DNA of 30,852 nucleotides, taken from assembly GCA_024690425.1 (NCBI GenBank), contig JAILCT010000192.1:1-30852 (forward strand). The letters run 5' to 3'. The notes beneath the pieces were generated by a model. That model did not search any database and was not told where the DNA came from. It worked only from the letters and a program-made list of their open reading frames with translations. Positions within the stretch are counted from its first letter, which is position 1; every line of letters begins with the position of its first letter. The stretch is from Lachnospiraceae bacterium (GTDB taxonomy: Bacteria; Bacillota_A; Clostridia; Lachnospirales; Lachnospiraceae). Both the position numbers and the translations under genes were made by a program. Of this stretch, positions 15,776 to 24,104 are shown piece by piece.

Positions 15776-17941
15776 ATGGGAGAGTATATAAAGCTTAAAG
15801 ACCTTGCAGGTCATCTTCACCTGAAAAAAGGAGACAATGTTTACGTTACATCCGATGTCAAGCAGCTTTTGTATGACTGCATGCAGCATGAGGATGACAC
15901 TGATCTTAATATATTGATAGATGGGATAATAAGCATAATAGGTGAGGACGCAAGCCTTGTATTCCCTACATTTAACTGGTCCTTCTGTAAGGGCGAGCCG
16001 TATGACCATTACAGGACTCCCTGTAAGACAGGATCGCTTGGGAAGCTGGCTCTTAAGAGGGATGATTTTTCAAGAACAAGACATCCGATCTATTCGTTTG
16101 CAGTGTGGGGAAGGGATAAGGAAGCCCTGTGCGCTCTTGACAATAAGTCTTCGTTCGGGCCTGATTCTCCATTCGCATTTATGGTGGATCACGGCTATCG
16201 GAACCTCTTTATAGACAAGGATACCCAGCATTCATTCGTGTTCGTACATTATGCGGAAGAATCAAGCGGACTTGTTCCGTACCGTTATCTTAAGGATTTT
16301 ACGGGCGATTACACGGATGCTGCAGGCAATATGTACAGGGCAACATATTCAATGAATGTAAGGAACCTGGGTATGGATGTTGAGAATACCATCCTGCCGC
16401 TTGAGGATGAGTTTATTGAAAAAGGGATTGAGGAGAAGTTCTTTATCAATGATATTGAGTATAAGCTGATCGAGCTAAAGCAGAGTCACCCGATCATAGT
16501 AGGTGATGTTATAAATAACAGGAGCCGGCGGGTGTGCTCATATATAGGTCAGAATGATGACCCCAAGGTTCTTGGAGACAGTATGTATAAGCTTGCGGAC
16601 AGGCTCTTTCCCATATGCCGGTCAATTACGGGGGACGGTGTTCGTGAGACATTTGATATCCTTAAGGAATATATACCCGATCTTAAGCTGTATGAGGTTC
16701 CGACAGGCACTAAGGTGATGGACTGGACAGTGCCTAAGGAATGGAGAATAGAGGAAGCTTATATAGAGGATGAGAACGGCAAAAGGATAATCGACTTTAA
16801 GGATAATAACCTGCATGTGCTTGGCTATTCGATCCCGGTGGATGAGTGGATGACTTTTGATGAGCTTAAGCCCCACATATACACACTGAAGGACCAGCCT
16901 GATCTTATGCCGTATGTTACCTCATATTATAAGGAACGCTGGGGATTCTCCATGAGTCAGGACATGCTGGATAAGCTTGATAAGGATATTAAGTATCATG
17001 CGGTGATCCGGTCGGAGCTTTTTGACGGAAGCCTTACTTACGGGGAACTTATAATTCCGGGAGTGCTTGAGAAGGAAGTATTCCTGTCAACGTATATATG
17101 TCATCCGTCCATGGCCAATAATGAATGTTCGGGACCGTCTGTGATGACGCATCTTATAAGCTATATAAAGAGCCTACGGAACAGGAGATATACATATAGG
17201 ATAGTGTTTGTTCCCGAAACGATAGGGGCGATAACATATCTGTCGAAGAACCTTGACAGGATGAAGAGGCAGGTTGTCGCGGGATTTAACCTTACCTGTG
17301 TCGGAGATGACAGGACCTACTCTATAGTACACTCAAGATACGGCAATACCCTTGCCGACAAGGTACTTACGGAAGTTCTTAAGGAACATTGTCCCGGTTA
17401 TGATGATTATTCATATCTTAAACGGGGATCGGATGAGAGGCAATACCAGGCACCGGGCGTTGATCTTCCGCTTGTGTGCTTCTGCAGGTCCAAATATCAT
17501 GTTTATCCCGAGTACCATACATCGGGTGACAATATGTCTATTGTGTCGCCTGAAGGCTTCTACGGGGCGTTTACGGTGATGAGGAAGTGTATAGACAGGA
17601 TTGAGGACATGACGGAATATATGATCCGTATGTTTCAGGACAGCAACGGGAGAGAAGGATATCATAACAGGGCAGGAAGTGATATACCGGAAGGAGACGG
17701 TGATAATAAGATTTACCGGGTGACCTGCCTGTGTGAACCGCAGCTTGGGAAGAGGGGTCTTGTTCCGACTATGAGTTCCAAGGAGACTTATCAGGAAACA
17801 CTTGCAATGAAGGATGTACTGGCTTATGCCGACGGGACCAATACTGTCGATGAGCTGGCAGGGATCATAGAGCAGCCTCTCCCGGTGGTTAAGAAGGTTG
17901 TGGAGCAGCTGCTTGAAGCAGGGCTGTTGGAGGAAGTATGA
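15776..17941 (+). CDS. AAC(3)-like N-acetyltransferase fused to DUF4910 peptidase-like domain and winged helix
   Basis: A three-part protein of 721 residues. Residues 1-255 resemble the aminoglycoside N3-acetyltransferase fold (VFPTFNWSF, TRHPIYSFAVWG with H103, then QHSFVFVHYAEE with H158 and E161), a family that also N-acylates amino sugars in surface glycans. Residues 265-615 match DUF4910, an M28-like zinc-peptidase fold: LFPICRSITGDGVRETF, TYICHPSMANNECSG (H443), VPETIGAI (E481), GSDERQYQAPGVDLP and YHTSGDNMS (H581). A canonical M28 Asp seems to be replaced at NNE (449-451). Residues 672-721 look like a winged helix (ADGTNTVDELAGI ... VVEQLLEAGLLEEV). The stop overlaps the ACP start (ATGA), so the ACP is a likely acyl donor or partner. 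An antibiotic-resistance role is unlikely. The fusion is continuous and not a frameshift artefact. Confidence 0.85.
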   Translation: MGEYIKLKDLAGHLHLKKGDNVYVTSDVKQLLYDCMQHEDDTDLNILIDGIISIIGEDASLVFPTFNWSFCKGEPYDHYRTPCKTGSLGKLALKRDDFSRTRHPIYSFAVWGRDKEALCALDNKSSFGPDSPFAFMVDHGYRNLFIDKDTQHSFVFVHYAEESSGLVPYRYLKDFTGDYTDAAGNMYRATYSMNVRNLGMDVENTILPLEDEFIEKGIEEKFFINDIEYKLIELKQSHPIIVGDVINNRSRRVCSYIGQNDDPKVLGDSMYKLADRLFPICRSITGDGVRETFDILKEYIPDLKLYEVPTGTKVMDWTVPKEWRIEEAYIEDENGKRIIDFKDNNLHVLGYSIPVDEWMTFDELKPHIYTLKDQPDLMPYVTSYYKERWGFSMSQDMLDKLDKDIKYHAVIRSELFDGSLTYGELIIPGVLEKEVFLSTYICHPSMANNECSGPSVMTHLISYIKSLRNRRYTYRIVFVPETIGAITYLSKNLDRMKRQVVAGFNLTCVGDDRTYSIVHSRYGNTLADKVLTEVLKEHCPGYDDYSYLKRGSDERQYQAPGVDLPLVCFCRSKYHVYPEYHTSGDNMSIVSPEGFYGAFTVMRKCIDRIEDMTEYMIRMFQDSNGREGYHNRAGSDIPEGDGDNKIYRVTCLCEPQLGKRGLVPTMSSKETYQETLAMKDVLAYADGTNTVDELAGIIEQPLPVVKKVVEQLLEAGLLEEV

Positions 17942-18192
17942 CACGTGAAGAAATAATGGAAAAGGTTAATGAAATATTCAGGGATGTTTTTGATGATGAC
18001 ACCCTTGTGATTACGGATTCTACGAATTCAGATGATATCGAGGACTGGGATTCGCTTGAACACATATCACTTATCATATCCATGGAGAAGGAATTCGGTT
18101 TAAAGTTTGATATAAAGGAAGTAAATAAGCTTGAGAATGTAGGTCAGATGGTGGATATGATCAGAGATAAGCTTAATGAGGTAGCAGGGTGA
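17938..18192 (+). CDS. Acyl carrier protein
   Basis: An acidic 84-residue protein with the four-helix ACP pattern. The phosphopantetheine serine is S39 in EDWDSLEHISLI; the usual DSL motif is kept. It is divergent from housekeeping AcpP, so it is probably a specialised carrier. The start overlaps the preceding stop by four bases, and GGAGGA (17929-17934) lies inside the upstream gene. The stop overlaps the next gene's GTG start by four bases. This double overlap implies coupled synthesis of fusion protein, ACP and MaoC-like hydratase. No ketosynthase, acyl-AMP ligase or phosphopantetheinyl transferase is nearby, so loading must use enzymes encoded elsewhere. Confidence 0.93.
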   Translation: MTREEIMEKVNEIFRDVFDDDTLVITDSTNSDDIEDWDSLEHISLIISMEKEFGLKFDIKEVNKLENVGQMVDMIRDKLNEVAG

Positions 18193-18605
18193 ACACTTAC
18201 ACATACGACCGGATAGAAGTGGGTCACAGGGAGACGTTTACGGTAAGAGTGACCGAAGAGGATATGAACAGGTTCCGTGAGATCACGGGAGATATAAATC
18301 CCCTTCACGGGGACCCGGAGTATGCGAAGGCTAAGGGTCATCCGGACAGGGTGGTCTTTGGTATGCTCACGGCTTCTTATCTGTCAACACTTGCGGGTGT
18401 ATATCTTCCGGGACAGCATTCACTGATACACAGCGTTGATGTCAAGCTCGAAGGAGCGGTATATCCGGGGGATGAACTGACTATAGAAGGAACGGTCACC
18501 GAGAAAAACGACACATTCAGGCTGATAATGGTCAGGGTCATCATGCGCAACAGTGACGGTAAAAAAGTGTGCAAGGCCAAGATGCAGATCGGCATCGAAG
18601 AGTAA
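18189..18605 (+). CDS. MaoC-like (R)-specific enoyl hydratase
   Basis: A hot-dog-fold protein of 138 residues, the size of PhaJ-type hydratases, which add water to trans-2-enoyl-CoA or -ACP to give (R)-3-hydroxyacyl thioesters. The catalytic stretch GDINPLHGDPEYAKAKG carries the Asp-His pair of the hydratase-2 motif, followed by RVVFGMLTASYLS. The start is GTG, overlapping the ACP stop (GTGA). The next in-frame ATG lies about 25 codons in and would remove the first strand. Direct overlap with the ACP gene suggests that its substrate is carried on that ACP. A hot-dog thioesterase is less likely given the intact motif. Confidence 0.88.
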   Translation: MNTYTYDRIEVGHRETFTVRVTEEDMNRFREITGDINPLHGDPEYAKAKGHPDRVVFGMLTASYLSTLAGVYLPGQHSLIHSVDVKLEGAVYPGDELTIEGTVTEKNDTFRLIMVRVIMRNSDGKKVCKAKMQIGIEE

Positions 18606-18616
18606 AGGAGGGCAAT

Positions 18617-19339
18617 ATGGGAGAAATCGACAGATTACAGGAATGGATCAATGAGAGCAGTTATATTGTTTTCTTCGGAGGAGCGGGGGTGTCGACGGAG
18701 AGCGGGATACCTGATTTTCGAAGTGTGGACGGATTGTATAATCAGAAATACGATTATCCGCCTGAGACGATACTGTCCCATACCTTCTACAGGGCTAAGC
18801 CTGAGGAATTCTACAGGTTCTACAGGGATAAGCTGATATGTACTGAAGCTAAGCCCAATAAGGCCCATCTTAAGCTTGCAGAGCTTGAGAAGGCAGGGAA
18901 GCTTAAGGCCGTAGTTACACAGAATATAGACGGGCTTCATCAGGCAGCAGGCTCTGGGGAGGTTCTTGAGCTTCACGGAAGTACCCTTCGCAATTACTGT
19001 GAACACTGCCATAAGTTCTTTGATATCAACTATATCATTGAAACGGAGGGTGTTCCCAAATGCGATAAGTGCGGCGGTCCGGTCAAGCCGGATGTTGTAC
19101 TGTATGAAGAAGGCCTGGATGATTCCGTAATGAGCAGGTCGATAGACCATATAAGCCGTGCGGATATGCTGATCATAGGCGGCACATCGCTTGCCGTATA
19201 CCCTGCAGCCGGGCTTATCAATTATTACCGTGGGAATAAGCTTGTCCTGATAAACAAGTCTTCAACTCCCATGGACAGGAAGGCTGATCTTGTCATAAAC
19301 GGAAGCATAGGAGAAGTACTGTCACAGATCACATGCTGA
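18617..19339 (+). CDS. cobB: Sirtuin NAD-dependent protein deacylase
   Basis: Removes acyl groups from lysine using NAD+, giving nicotinamide and O-acyl-ADP-ribose. The 240-residue protein has the complete bacterial Sir2 core: GGAGVSTESGIPDFR (21-35), TQNIDGLH (101-108), catalytic H120 in ELHGS, four zinc cysteines (C128, C131, C149, C152), KPDVVLYEE, and GGTSLAVYPAAGL. The Tyr-x-x-Arg pair that marks desuccinylases is absent in the loop after IPDFR, so acetyl or other neutral acyl groups are the likelier substrates. AAAGGAGGG precedes the ATG at 18617; an in-frame upstream ATG at 18569 lies inside the MaoC-like gene and lacks such a site. It is the last gene of the operon, 11 bases after the hydratase. 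No clear terminator follows. Confidence 0.95.
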   Translation: MGEIDRLQEWINESSYIVFFGGAGVSTESGIPDFRSVDGLYNQKYDYPPETILSHTFYRAKPEEFYRFYRDKLICTEAKPNKAHLKLAELEKAGKLKAVVTQNIDGLHQAAGSGEVLELHGSTLRNYCEHCHKFFDINYIIETEGVPKCDKCGGPVKPDVVLYEEGLDDSVMSRSIDHISRADMLIIGGTSLAVYPAAGLINYYRGNKLVLINKSSTPMDRKADLVINGSIGEVLSQITC

Positions 19340-19374
19340 TGTGCCATTTCTCGGTTATATTCTCTTATAATGTG

Positions 19375-19403
19375 TTTACACGAGCGTCAAAATCAAGTAA
19401 AAT
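19375..19403 (+). promoter_or_regulatory. Promoter of the GGDEF/EAL gene
   Basis: TTTACA (19375-19380), 17 bases, TAAAAT (19398-19403). The predicted start near 19410 leaves a leader of about 43 bases, and TGAGGA (19441-19446) serves as a modest ribosome binding site. A second TATAAT at 19366-19371 has no good -35. Confidence 0.6.
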
Positions 19404-19452
19404 TATTGTGTATACTGTTATAAGTGACGATTCCGCCACATGAGGATGCTTA

Positions 19453-22440
19453 ATGGGAAGATATGAGATCAGCCGTGACAAGCGAAAGCTATGGGAGAAT
19501 TCTCTGATCCCGTTCGCAATATACCAGTTCGTTGACAGGCGTGTAGTGACGCTTGTTCTTTCTGATGGTTTCCTGAAGCTTTTTAATTATACTGACAGGG
19601 ATAAGGCATATTATGATATGGATCATGATATGTATAAGGATACCGATCCTGAGGATGCTGCCAGGATAGCGGATGCTGCCTACAGGTTCGCAACGGAGGG
19701 CGGCAGATATGATGTGATATACAGGTCCAAGGGATCGGATGGTAAAGAATATACCATTATCCATGCAATAGGTGAGCATTTTATTACGGATGACGGTACA
19801 CAGCTTGCACAGGTGTGGTATATGGATGAGGGCTCCTATTCGGGTGATGATAAGGACAGTGGCCTAACTAAATCCCTTAAGAAGGCTATCCGAAGGGAGA
19901 GTATGATCAAGGCCAGTTATTATGATCATCTGACAGGTCTTCCTTCAATGACCTATTTCTTTGAACTTGCAGAGGCGGGATGTAAGGCAATAGTAGATGG
20001 AGGCGATACACCGGCCTTTTTGTTCCTTGACCTGTCGGGAATGAAGAACTTCAACCACAAGCACGGATTCACTGAAGGAGATAAGCTCCTGCGCTCATTT
20101 TCGCGACTTCTCACCGATCATTTCAGTAACGAGAACTGCAGCCGCTTCGGTCAGGATCATTTCGCTGTTTTTACCGACGAAAACGGAGTTGATGAAAAGC
20201 TCCATGATATATTCAGGAAATGGCAGTGCGCCGGTGGGTCCAAGTCACTTCCGGTTCGTGTCGGTGTATATATTGCCCGTTATGATAAATTTGATAAATT
20301 TGATATATCTACAGCCTGTGACAATGCCAAGGCGGCATGTGATACCCTCAGGAATACATATGTTTCCTCTATAAGCTACTATAACAAGGAACTGGAGGAT
20401 AATCTCGATAAGAAGGATTATATCATCTCCAACCTTGATAAGGCCCTTAAGGAAAAATGGATCAGTGTATATTACCAGCCCATAGTCAGGGCGGTTAATG
20501 GCCGGGTGTGTGATGAGGAAGCTCTGGCCAGATGGATAGATCCTGTCAGGGGCTTTATGTCCCCCGCCGATTTTATTCAGGTACTTGAGGAGGCACATCT
20601 TATTTATAAGCTTGATCTGTATATGGTGGATCAGATAATAGAGAAGCTTAAGATAATCGAAGAAGAGGGACTTCATAAGGTTCCCCAGTCAGTTAATCTG
20701 TCAAGGACGGATTTTGATGAATGCGATATTGTAAGTGAGATATGTACACGTATGGATGCTGCGGGATTAAGCCACAGCCTGTTAACCATTGAGATAACCG
20801 AAAGTATAGTGGGAACCAACTTTGAATTCATGAAGAAACAGGTCGACAGGTTTCGCCGGCTTGGCTTCCGGGTGTGGATGGATGACTTTGGAAGCGGTTA
20901 TTCATCTCTTGATGTCCTTCAGGATCTTGAATTCGATCTGATAAAGTTCGATATGCGCTTCCTTCAGCAGATGGATAAGAATAATAACAGCAGGGTGATC
21001 CTGACCGAACTGATGAGGATGGCGACCAAGCTTGGCCTGGAAACCGTATGTGAAGGCGTTGAGACCATAGAGCACGTTAATTTCCTTAAGGAAGTAGGAT
21101 GCTGCAAGCTGCAGGGTTATTATTTTACCAAGCCCATTCCCATCGATCAGATCCTAAACAGATACAGGACGGGGATACAGATAGGCTTTGAGGATCCCAG
21201 AGAAGCGGATTATTATGATGATCTGGGTAAGTTGAACCTTTACGATCTTGATTGGGTTACGGGTGGCGGCAACACGGATCTTGATAAGTATTTTACGACA
21301 ATTCCCATGGTTATTATGGAGCTTAACGAGACAGCGGTCCGAATAGTAAGGGCCAATGCTTCATATCGTGAGTTTTCTGACAGGATGCTTGCAAGGAATA
21401 TCGGCGAGGAGTATGAGGATTTCGATACGATCCCGGAACATCACAGGAATGAATTTTTGAAACCGATGATCGAATGCGCGAGGACCGGGAGAGGCCAGCT
21501 GGTGGATGAACGGTTCCCGAATAATATAACCGTGCATACGATAATGAGGCGGGTAGCGTTGAACCCCGTCAAGAATACCGTCTCGGTAGCGGTGGCGATC
21601 CTGTCGGTAACGGATGACAGCAAGGGTGTATCCTATGCGAGCATTGCAAAATCCCTGGCTGCCGATTACTTTAACCTGTTCTATGTAAATATTGAGACTG
21701 AGGAGTACATCGAGTATGACTCGAAAGTAGGTGACCAGGAGCTTACTGTTAAGAGGACCGGAAGTGATTTCTTTGCGCAAAGCCGCAAGGAGGCATTGGA
21801 GAAGATCCATAAATCCGACCGCAAGACGTTTATTTCGACCTTTACCAGGGATAAGGTTCTTAAGGCCCTTGATGAACAGGGAACGTTTACGCTGACATAC
21901 CGACGGCTTATGAAGGGTAAATCGGTCTATGTGAATATGAAGGTTATGCGCATGAGCAGGATCGATAATTACCTGATCGTTGCAATAAGCAATATCAATA
22001 CCCAGAAGAGACAGATGGCTATACTTGAAAAGATAAAGAGAGAGCACCAGATGTATTCAAGAGTCAGTGCCCTTGCCGGTGATTATATCTGCATGTATAC
22101 CGTTGATCCTGAGACCAATAAGTATATCGAATACAGTGTTTCCAGGGACTACGAGAAGCTGGGTATGGACAAGGAGGGTGAGGACTTCTTCGGACAGGCT
22201 CTAAGGGACGGAGCCGACGTTATCTGTAAAGATGATCTGCCTATGTATTATAAGACCTTTACCAGGGAGAACGTTATTAATACAATAAAGAGTAAGGGTG
22301 TCTTTATGATGAAGTACCGACTGATGATCGATGGTGAACCTGTCAGGGTATTCCTTCGGGCAACGATCGTGAAGGAATCCGATGGAGATAAGATCATAGT
22401 TGGAGTCAAGTATGAGGATACATCCAAAAATATAAGCTGA
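19453..22440 (+). CDS. c-di-GMP phosphodiesterase: degenerate GGDEF + EAL with tandem C-terminal sensory modules
   Basis: A soluble 995-residue signalling protein. In order: a PAS-like N-terminal region (about 15-130); a linker helix; a GGDEF domain (about 155-312) that begins DHLTGLPSMTYFF but has GQDHF (233-237) where an active cyclase has GGDEF; an EAL domain (about 325-575); a PAS-like region (about 610-720); and two related modules (about 726-855 and 866-990), each with YIEY, DFF, a conserved FTR and a YR strand. EAL residues for metal and c-di-GMP are all present: E356 (EALAR), N415, E447, D477-D478 (DDFGSGYSSL), K498, E534 and Q554. Predicted activity is therefore hydrolysis of c-di-GMP, with the GGDEF part perhaps sensing GTP. 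No membrane segment is seen. Many Clostridia place such proteins upstream of motility or surface-polysaccharide control. Confidence 0.93.
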   Translation: MGRYEISRDKRKLWENSLIPFAIYQFVDRRVVTLVLSDGFLKLFNYTDRDKAYYDMDHDMYKDTDPEDAARIADAAYRFATEGGRYDVIYRSKGSDGKEYTIIHAIGEHFITDDGTQLAQVWYMDEGSYSGDDKDSGLTKSLKKAIRRESMIKASYYDHLTGLPSMTYFFELAEAGCKAIVDGGDTPAFLFLDLSGMKNFNHKHGFTEGDKLLRSFSRLLTDHFSNENCSRFGQDHFAVFTDENGVDEKLHDIFRKWQCAGGSKSLPVRVGVYIARYDKFDKFDISTACDNAKAACDTLRNTYVSSISYYNKELEDNLDKKDYIISNLDKALKEKWISVYYQPIVRAVNGRVCDEEALARWIDPVRGFMSPADFIQVLEEAHLIYKLDLYMVDQIIEKLKIIEEEGLHKVPQSVNLSRTDFDECDIVSEICTRMDAAGLSHSLLTIEITESIVGTNFEFMKKQVDRFRRLGFRVWMDDFGSGYSSLDVLQDLEFDLIKFDMRFLQQMDKNNNSRVILTELMRMATKLGLETVCEGVETIEHVNFLKEVGCCKLQGYYFTKPIPIDQILNRYRTGIQIGFEDPREADYYDDLGKLNLYDLDWVTGGGNTDLDKYFTTIPMVIMELNETAVRIVRANASYREFSDRMLARNIGEEYEDFDTIPEHHRNEFLKPMIECARTGRGQLVDERFPNNITVHTIMRRVALNPVKNTVSVAVAILSVTDDSKGVSYASIAKSLAADYFNLFYVNIETEEYIEYDSKVGDQELTVKRTGSDFFAQSRKEALEKIHKSDRKTFISTFTRDKVLKALDEQGTFTLTYRRLMKGKSVYVNMKVMRMSRIDNYLIVAISNINTQKRQMAILEKIKREHQMYSRVSALAGDYICMYTVDPETNKYIEYSVSRDYEKLGMDKEGEDFFGQALRDGADVICKDDLPMYYKTFTRENVINTIKSKGVFMMKYRLMIDGEPVRVFLRATIVKESDGDKIIVGVKYEDTSKNIS

Positions 22441-22449
22441 CAGCCGGTG

Positions 22450-22486
22450 CGATCCTTAAGATGAAGCATATTTAAGGATCGTTTCT
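22450..22486 (+). terminator. Terminator overlapping the 3' end of the opposing kinase gene
   Basis: CGATCCTTAA (22450-22459) and TTAAGGATCG (22472-22481) are perfect 10-bp complements around a 12-base loop, followed by TTTCT on the plus strand. The stop codon of the convergent kinase gene (22456-22458) lies inside the first arm, so the hairpin is partly coding sequence on the other strand. Confidence 0.8.
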
Positions 22487-24048
22487 GTCAGAACCTTTGC
22501 ATTTACAGGCTTTGAGAGGTGGGCGTTCATACCCGCCTCTTTTGATTTCCTGATATCATTCTCGAATGCATTACCGGTCAGGGCTATTATAGGTATGGTG
22601 GTCGAATCGGAACGTCCGAGGGACCGTATCTCACGAGCGGCATCAAGGCCGCTGATCCCCGGCATGATGATATCCATAAGGATCAGGCTGTAGCAGCCTG
22701 ATTCGGCATCCGCGTACATCTGCACTGCTTCTTCACCGCTGGATGCGGTATCGATATCGGCACCTTCGGCCTGAAGTATGGACTGGGTTATGGTACGGTT
22801 GATATTATCGTCCTCAACGAGGAGGATCTTTAATCCACTCAGGCTGTCTGCCGAAGACGGCTTCTTACCCTGAAGAGACGATTCTGTTTCTTTGTCAATG
22901 GTAAAAGTCATCCGTATCGTGAACTTGGAGCCAACCCCATGTGTGCTGGTCACATCTATATGACCGTCCATGAGATCGATCAGCTTCTTGGATATGGTAA
23001 GTCCAAGCCCCGATCCCTCCTGCGATGAAGAGGCTCCCTTGAACTCCTGGGAAAAAGGATCAAAAATACGGTCAAGGAATTCTGGCCGCATTCCGATACC
23101 GGTATCTTCCACTTCAAAAACATATGTTACCGTATCTTCATCAGCGGATTCTTCCTTGATCCGGAAGAATACAATGTCTCCGTCGCGCGTGAACTTGATC
23201 GCATTATCGAGCACGTTGACTATCACCTTCTGAAGGTGGAGTTCATCGCCGAGAATGTAAGGGTGGGGGAGATTGGCATAATCGGTTGACAGATTGATCT
23301 CCTTGCCAAGCATCTTGTTCGAAACTATCGACACGCAATTGTCGGCAAATACCGTTATGTTCATCGGCTGATGGATTATGGATACGTGATTGTCTTCAAG
23401 AGAGCTTATATCGAGCACATCATTGAGAAGAGACTTAAGATGGTTGGACTCGTTGGTCATACTCTCAAGGTATTTACTTACCTTGTCGACATCGGTGACA
23501 TTGCGCTTTGCCATCTCCATAAGTCCCATAACACCGTTAAGGGGTGTGCGGATGTCGTGCGAAAAATTGGTGAGGAATTCGTTCTTGGCACTGTTCACGG
23601 CTTCAGCCTGGCGCCTTGCAGAAGATACCCGGTTCAGGTATTCGGCCAAGGGAGCGCTGATGTCATATGTGCCGACTGCCGCGAACTTCCTGTCTGCCGA
23701 TGCGACTGTACAGAACTTGGTCTGATAGTCGCGTATCTTACCGTTCACAACGATCTTGTAATTAACGTAGTAGGGCCTGCCCATATAGAGACTTCCCTCA
23801 ACTATCTCAAGATCCATGGCCTGCAGAACCTTGCCCTTGTCGGACTGATAAACAAGCTGTTCAACATAGGAATTAAGCTGGCCTGCATAACCGATAATAT
23901 CAAAGTCACCCTCCACAAGGGGTGAGAAGATATTGGTGCTGCCTCCGGACTCGATGAGCCCTGTCTCCAGGTCGATAAGAGCTATTCTGTCATAATCCGA
24001 GGTCAGGGCAAGAGCTGCCGAAACCTCCTTGTTGTTCATAGTATCCAT
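22456..24048 (-). CDS. Soluble hybrid histidine kinase with receiver domain
   Basis: A 530-residue two-component protein without membrane helices. A PAS-like input region (about 10-130) is followed by the dimerisation/phosphoacceptor helix with H164 in FSHDIRTPLNGVMGL. The ATPase domain has N282 in DNAIKFT, DTGIGM (315-320) and GSGLGLTISKKL. The C-terminal receiver domain (about 406-528) has KILLVEDDNINR (D413-D414), phosphoacceptor D459 in LILMDIIMPG, T491 and K513 in LSKPVN. No DNA-binding output is present, so the signal must pass to an Hpt protein or another partner not encoded here. AGGGG lies six bases before the ATG at 24048. It lies 56 bases downstream of ddh on the same strand with no clear terminator between, so co-transcription is possible. 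It converges on the EAL gene. Confidence 0.93.
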   Translation of the reverse strand: MDTMNNKEVSAALALTSDYDRIALIDLETGLIESGGSTNIFSPLVEGDFDIIGYAGQLNSYVEQLVYQSDKGKVLQAMDLEIVEGSLYMGRPYYVNYKIVVNGKIRDYQTKFCTVASADRKFAAVGTYDISAPLAEYLNRVSSARRQAEAVNSAKNEFLTNFSHDIRTPLNGVMGLMEMAKRNVTDVDKVSKYLESMTNESNHLKSLLNDVLDISSLEDNHVSIIHQPMNITVFADNCVSIVSNKMLGKEINLSTDYANLPHPYILGDELHLQKVIVNVLDNAIKFTRDGDIVFFRIKEESADEDTVTYVFEVEDTGIGMRPEFLDRIFDPFSQEFKGASSSQEGSGLGLTISKKLIDLMDGHIDVTSTHGVGSKFTIRMTFTIDKETESSLQGKKPSSADSLSGLKILLVEDDNINRTITQSILQAEGADIDTASSGEEAVQMYADAESGCYSLILMDIIMPGISGLDAAREIRSLGRSDSTTIPIIALTGNAFENDIRKSKEAGMNAHLSKPVNAKVLTETILKYASS

Positions 24049-24104
24049 ATATTACCCCTGTGTTTTAAGCTTCCCCATAACGGACGGTACCCTTGATGAT
24101 CCGA

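Noticed and set aside
15776..16560. Aminoglycoside resistance gene
   Set aside because: The AAC(3)-like domain is fused to DUF4910 and coupled to an ACP gene, which points to acylation of a cellular substrate rather than an antibiotic.
16629..16645. GGGGACGG match to the dispersed repeat core
   Set aside because: It lies in the conserved ITGDGVRE coding stretch of DUF4910 and does not continue into the repeat sequence.
18569..18616. Longer sirtuin start inside the MaoC-like gene
   Set aside because: The extra residues are a frame-shifted reading of the hydratase end, and a strong AAAGGAGGG site precedes the ATG at 18617.
21361..22047. 228-codon minus-strand reading frame inside the EAL gene
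   Set aside because: Antisense shadow of a clear coding region; low-complexity basic translation with no recognisable motif.
23371..23925. 184-codon plus-strand reading frame inside the histidine kinase gene
   Set aside because: It covers the kinase His box and PAS region on the other strand; no promoter or ribosome binding site is seen.
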